This document shows positions 60,401 to 64,000 of a stretch of DNA of 64,000 nucleotides, piece after piece. Origin of the DNA: Ehretia macrophylla (lineage: Eukaryota; Streptophyta; Magnoliopsida; Boraginales; Ehretiaceae); contig CM075772.1 in NCBI GenBank assembly GCA_037974665.1, forward strand, positions 36,309,052-36,373,051, in the 5' to 3' direction. The notes below the pieces were generated by a model that worked only from the letters and a program-made list of their open reading frames with translations, searched no databases and was not told where the DNA came from. Made by a program: the position numbers and the translations under genes. Position 1 is the first letter of the stretch, and every line of letters starts with the position of its first letter.

Positions 60401-63400
60401 TTCATACTGAATCAGTAGCCAAAGTCCTTGGAACCAATCTTTCTAGGGCATACGAATGAGAATCTGACTCACGACTTTTTTCGGGTAAGAGAAATAGTAG
60501 TGACAGGAAAGCACAGCTTTCGCTTTCCCAGGATCTATCCTTATTGCATTTAGTGGATGTGTTACTATCACTATGTTTAAGGCATGGAATTGATTTACCT
60601 AATTTCGTCCAAGCGCACTATGCCTTCAATTGCTTTAGGAAAGTGTATCACTCATGCTGATTTTTTCTGGCTTTTAGTTTTGGAGTTGCCTTAGGAGCGG
60701 GGGTGTATAAGGATAAGTATGGCTCAGTCTTATCTGTCTTCTGTTGAGAATGGTCTATTGACTCACATTCATTGATACGGCATTAGCGGTCTTAGCTTTG
60801 ACTTGACAGTAGGTAGAGTTTAAAGGCCTAACCCTAGTACCGCAGTGGGAGGAAGAGAAGTAGGAGCGGCAGGCGAAAGGGAAAGAAATTCTCGATTCAA
60901 GTCTCGGAGGAAGGGTGGCTACTCTCTCTTTTGAGATTGTTAGAGCCAGCAGCTAAAGAGCTAACCATAGGCAGTCCTTATGCGGACAAAAAAGGGGAAG
61001 ACTAGAATAACAGACAAAGTGGAATATGACTTACTAGGAAAGAAGAGATCAGCGCTTTGGTTAAAAGTGGGCTCGAGAGACCCCGTAAGGCAGGCTCTAG
61101 TTTGACTAGCTTTTCACTGGAACGTGGCTAATTTAACTGGAGATTGAAGTCTCAATCCTAACCATAGTGAACAGAGGATTTGGCCAAATTATCTGCCAGT
61201 TGTCTGGCTGATAAGCCGGGCATCTAAAGAACATAAGATCCGAGTTGCCGCCAGGCATAAAAGTCATATTGTCAAATAGGGAAATTGGCACAACCAGGCA
61301 TTTCAAACATTGATAAATGAAAAATCAGGTTTTCATTAGGATGATATTCCTTTCATCCAAATGGCAAGGCTTGCTAACTAGCAGGATCAGTTATGCCATA
61401 AGTAAAAAGACTTTCAAGCACCTTCGAAAGATTAAGGCACAACTCCTAATTCACTAATTCTCACAACAGTTAGTCAATTGGGAACACCTAACTAAGACTT
61501 GCACCATTGGGCAACCTATCGGACAGGGTCACTGACGTATAGAATCTATAAGAAAACAATGGTCGCTCTTAGTTTGAGTCGTAGAAGGCAAGGCAGCGAG
61601 TGAAGGTAGAGGAAGAGAAAAACAAGATACTAAAGGATGAAAAGCAAGGAGCAGAGCTTTACGAAGCGAGCAGCAGAATAGTTTATACCTTGCTAATGCC
61701 ATAAGTAAAGACACCAGCTTCAAAGCACCTAGATAGTAATACATAAGACGAAGGTGACTAAATGACTATGCTACTCTTAGCACCCCAACCTAGAACCGAT
61801 TACTGGAAATCCTACTAAGGGCGGGTATTATGATCAAGAACTCACTCTCTGGAGAATTGTATTGCCGCATGAAGGCATTCGCAGCATTGACCGAAAATTT
61901 GGTAGACCAAAGAATAAGCTAAGTAGACAAGACGAAATCCCTTCCCTCATACCACATTAGCACTTAAGCTTAGAACATTTTTGGGAGAAGAAAGACTCAC
62001 AAGGCGATTGGGTGAGGTGTATAACAAAAGGATTTATCACATTTGAAGGGACTACAGGTAATCTATGACAAGGGCTTTAACTGTCTTCCTAAAGAAAGAG
62101 GCGTCGAGGCAACCACTAATACACACTACACCTCTATGAGGGGGCTTCAACTGGGCTTCTTCCTGAAGATATATTAGGCGTTAAGATAATCACAACCTAT
62201 GAAGACAAATAAACAAGGAGGATAGTTAAGCAGAGATAAAAGTAGAGAGCTAACCTAAACACAAGAAAAAGATCCATTAAAAGAAGGGATTCGAGGAGGG
62301 AATGAGTACAAATAGTGAGTGTCGCATAGTGAAGAGTGAGAATACATATTTATGTTTCGAGCAAAAATTTTCCAAGGCTTCGTAGGAAAGAGAACTTGGA
62401 CAAGGCTTTTTTAGGATGGGCAAGATTTCAATTGTAAGGAGATGAGATGAATGGCTGGTTCGTCAAGACGACTACTAGCGGCTTACCTATATGTTTGTCT
62501 CTACTATGCTATGAAACTATTAAGGTAATCCGATAATCTGTATTTAACATACCTTAGGTTGAGTTAGCCTCTATAGGACTTGAGTATGGGAGCTTTACAA
62601 TACTTCACCGTCACTAGACCTTTGATATAGCCTCTTTGATTAGGCTAACTATTAGCTAAAGTTGAACGTCAAATCGATTCCTGAAAGAAGGAAGAGGGCT
62701 CTTATATATTCTAGTTGAAGAAAAAGACTCTGCAAATACATCAGCTTAGCCTGAAATAGACTTTTCTTTTGCCGTGGAACTGGTTTCCATTGTTTTTCTG
62801 GGTACTTTCATTTAGATTGTATCGCTTTAGCAAAAGATCTAAAGTAAAGTAACAATTTCATTATTTAACTCAGTGGTAGAACGGAATCTGTCTCCTTCTC
62901 AGTTGCTATTCTTGGCCTAGAGACCAAGAACCTCTTTAGGGACCTAGTGGTTCTTGGTAGAGGAAGGTGGCGCTTGCTTTTGTCAAACTTTTGGCTAAAC
63001 TCTTAGATATTTCACAATCTTATTTGAAATAAAAAAAAGTTGGTAGAGCAGAAAAGTCAGTCTCTGGTAGAAGAGGAAGCCTATAAATCGTAATAAATCA
63101 TAATCGAATGGTAAGGAGGACTAAAATGTCTAGATTAGAGGAACAAAATACAGGAATCACAACACTGGCCATACCTATGATTGATGGAAACCGCGCCCTT
63201 AGTACTGAAATTCCCCTGAAGATTGAGAGAACTTAGCCTCCAACAAGGGAATGGATGACACCAAGATTCTTACTGATTTGGAAACTCGATTTGTCCCCGA
63301 AGACTCTTCTTTTGAAGAAGTCGGTTGACAACTTTCAACCAAACAAAATCATCTGATTGACCGGGCCGACCTTAGGCTTGAAAGCCCTACTCCTACTCCA

Positions 63401-64000
63401 GTTTGATGAAATGGACATTCGGACTCCCACAAGGTACAAACCTCCTATGGAAGATCGACTGAAAGTTCCATCAAATGTTTTTCAAGAGCCTTTGAACAGG
63501 AATTTGGCAAAAGAATTGCGTTCGCTGGCTTTCCACTCAAGATAAGGCTAACGAAGTCGATCTACGGTTACATAAGAAGAATGCCCAACATCGACACAAA
63601 GACTTGGGTTCAATACTTGAGTTGAACCAAATCTCTGCGGTTACTATATCAAATCGATCGGCCAACACTACTGGTACTCTAAAAGAGAGACCGGAATGAT
63701 CTAGGAAATTCTCTAGATTTTCCTTTCTCATCTTCACGAATCTTGTACAAACACAACCATCTCTAGTACTCTCTGGAACTAAGTATCTGGTTCTTCTTTT
63801 AAAGAAGAAATCGGCCAATATCAATTGCAGGAGAAACCTATTTAACAACAGCAGCCAACAATTGAAAGAAAACATTGACATTCAATGTTGTAGAAGGGGA
63901 TTTGTCAGTCAATTATTAGACTTGTTAGCCTAAGGCGTGAAAGCCCGGAGGAATCTTGTGAGTACTTGAAGCCCGAATTGTGAATCAAAATCATTTTGGA

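Larger units (their letters stand above)
55096..64000. other. Gene-poor DNA resembling plant mitochondrial intergenic sequence, right block
   Basis: Continuation of the left block across element F. It has balanced purine and pyrimidine runs, many short frames (longest about 110 codons) and no recognised domain, rRNA, mitochondrial subunit gene or group II intron core. A T-loop-free AACTCAGTGGTAGA string near 62.87 kb recalls a tRNA D arm. A 50-base stretch at 60601-60650 resembles 41572-41621. No LTR or pol-like sequence was seen after 55095. Short tandem repeats are at 55591 and 57474. Confidence 0.45.

Noticed and set aside
62855-62930. AACTCAGTGGTAGA string recalling the D arm of plastid trnT-GGU
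   Set aside because: Only the D arm matches; anticodon and T arms do not follow. Could be a 5' half fragment, but support is too thin.

Overview
The window looks like nuclear DNA of a flowering plant. Almost 80% of it is LTR retrotransposon of the Ty3/gypsy type, and the rest is AT-moderate, gene-poor DNA that resembles plant mitochondrial intergenic sequence. The pol domains (RT, RNase H, integrase, then a C-terminal chromodomain with the family's W..HHG.E.ATWE signature) point to the Tekay/Del branch of chromoviruses. All primer sites match initiator tRNA-Met (TGGTATCAGAGC). No intact host gene, rRNA or CRISPR array was found. The organism cannot be named from this sequence alone.

Layout, oldest frame first. 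Element A (+ strand) begins left of the window and ends at 40964. Three elements sit inside it. Element B (- strand, left end off the window, right end 15018) lies in A's gag. Element D (- strand, 16399-26411) lies in A's reverse transcriptase. Element E (- strand, 30470-40219, duplication GTATC) lies in A's 3' LTR. Element B's 5' LTR is itself split by C (4182-13812, + strand, duplication CCATA). C is a non-autonomous array of three 2.5 kb LTRs and two 1.1 kb non-coding interiors. Element F (- strand, 45066-55090, duplication AGCAT) is a separate, younger and nearly whole insertion in the mitochondria-like flank.

The flank runs 40965-45065 and 55096-64000. It holds decayed tRNA-like pieces (trnN-like, trnS-GCU-like), a LINE endonuclease scrap next to the F insertion point, and short tandem repeats, but no recognisable complete gene. 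The simplest reading is an old nuclear copy of mitochondrial DNA later hit by retrotransposons.

The most interesting signal is inside the LTRs. The six elements' LTRs (A-F), otherwise very different in sequence between families, keep the same order of marks: a TATA-like box where looked for, a G|GTGAG donor-like site, a T-rich stretch of over 1 kb, an acceptor-like site, and in five of the six a short in-frame acidic peptide ending at a stop. This suggests an intron and a small exon carried within the LTR, which I have not seen described for this group.
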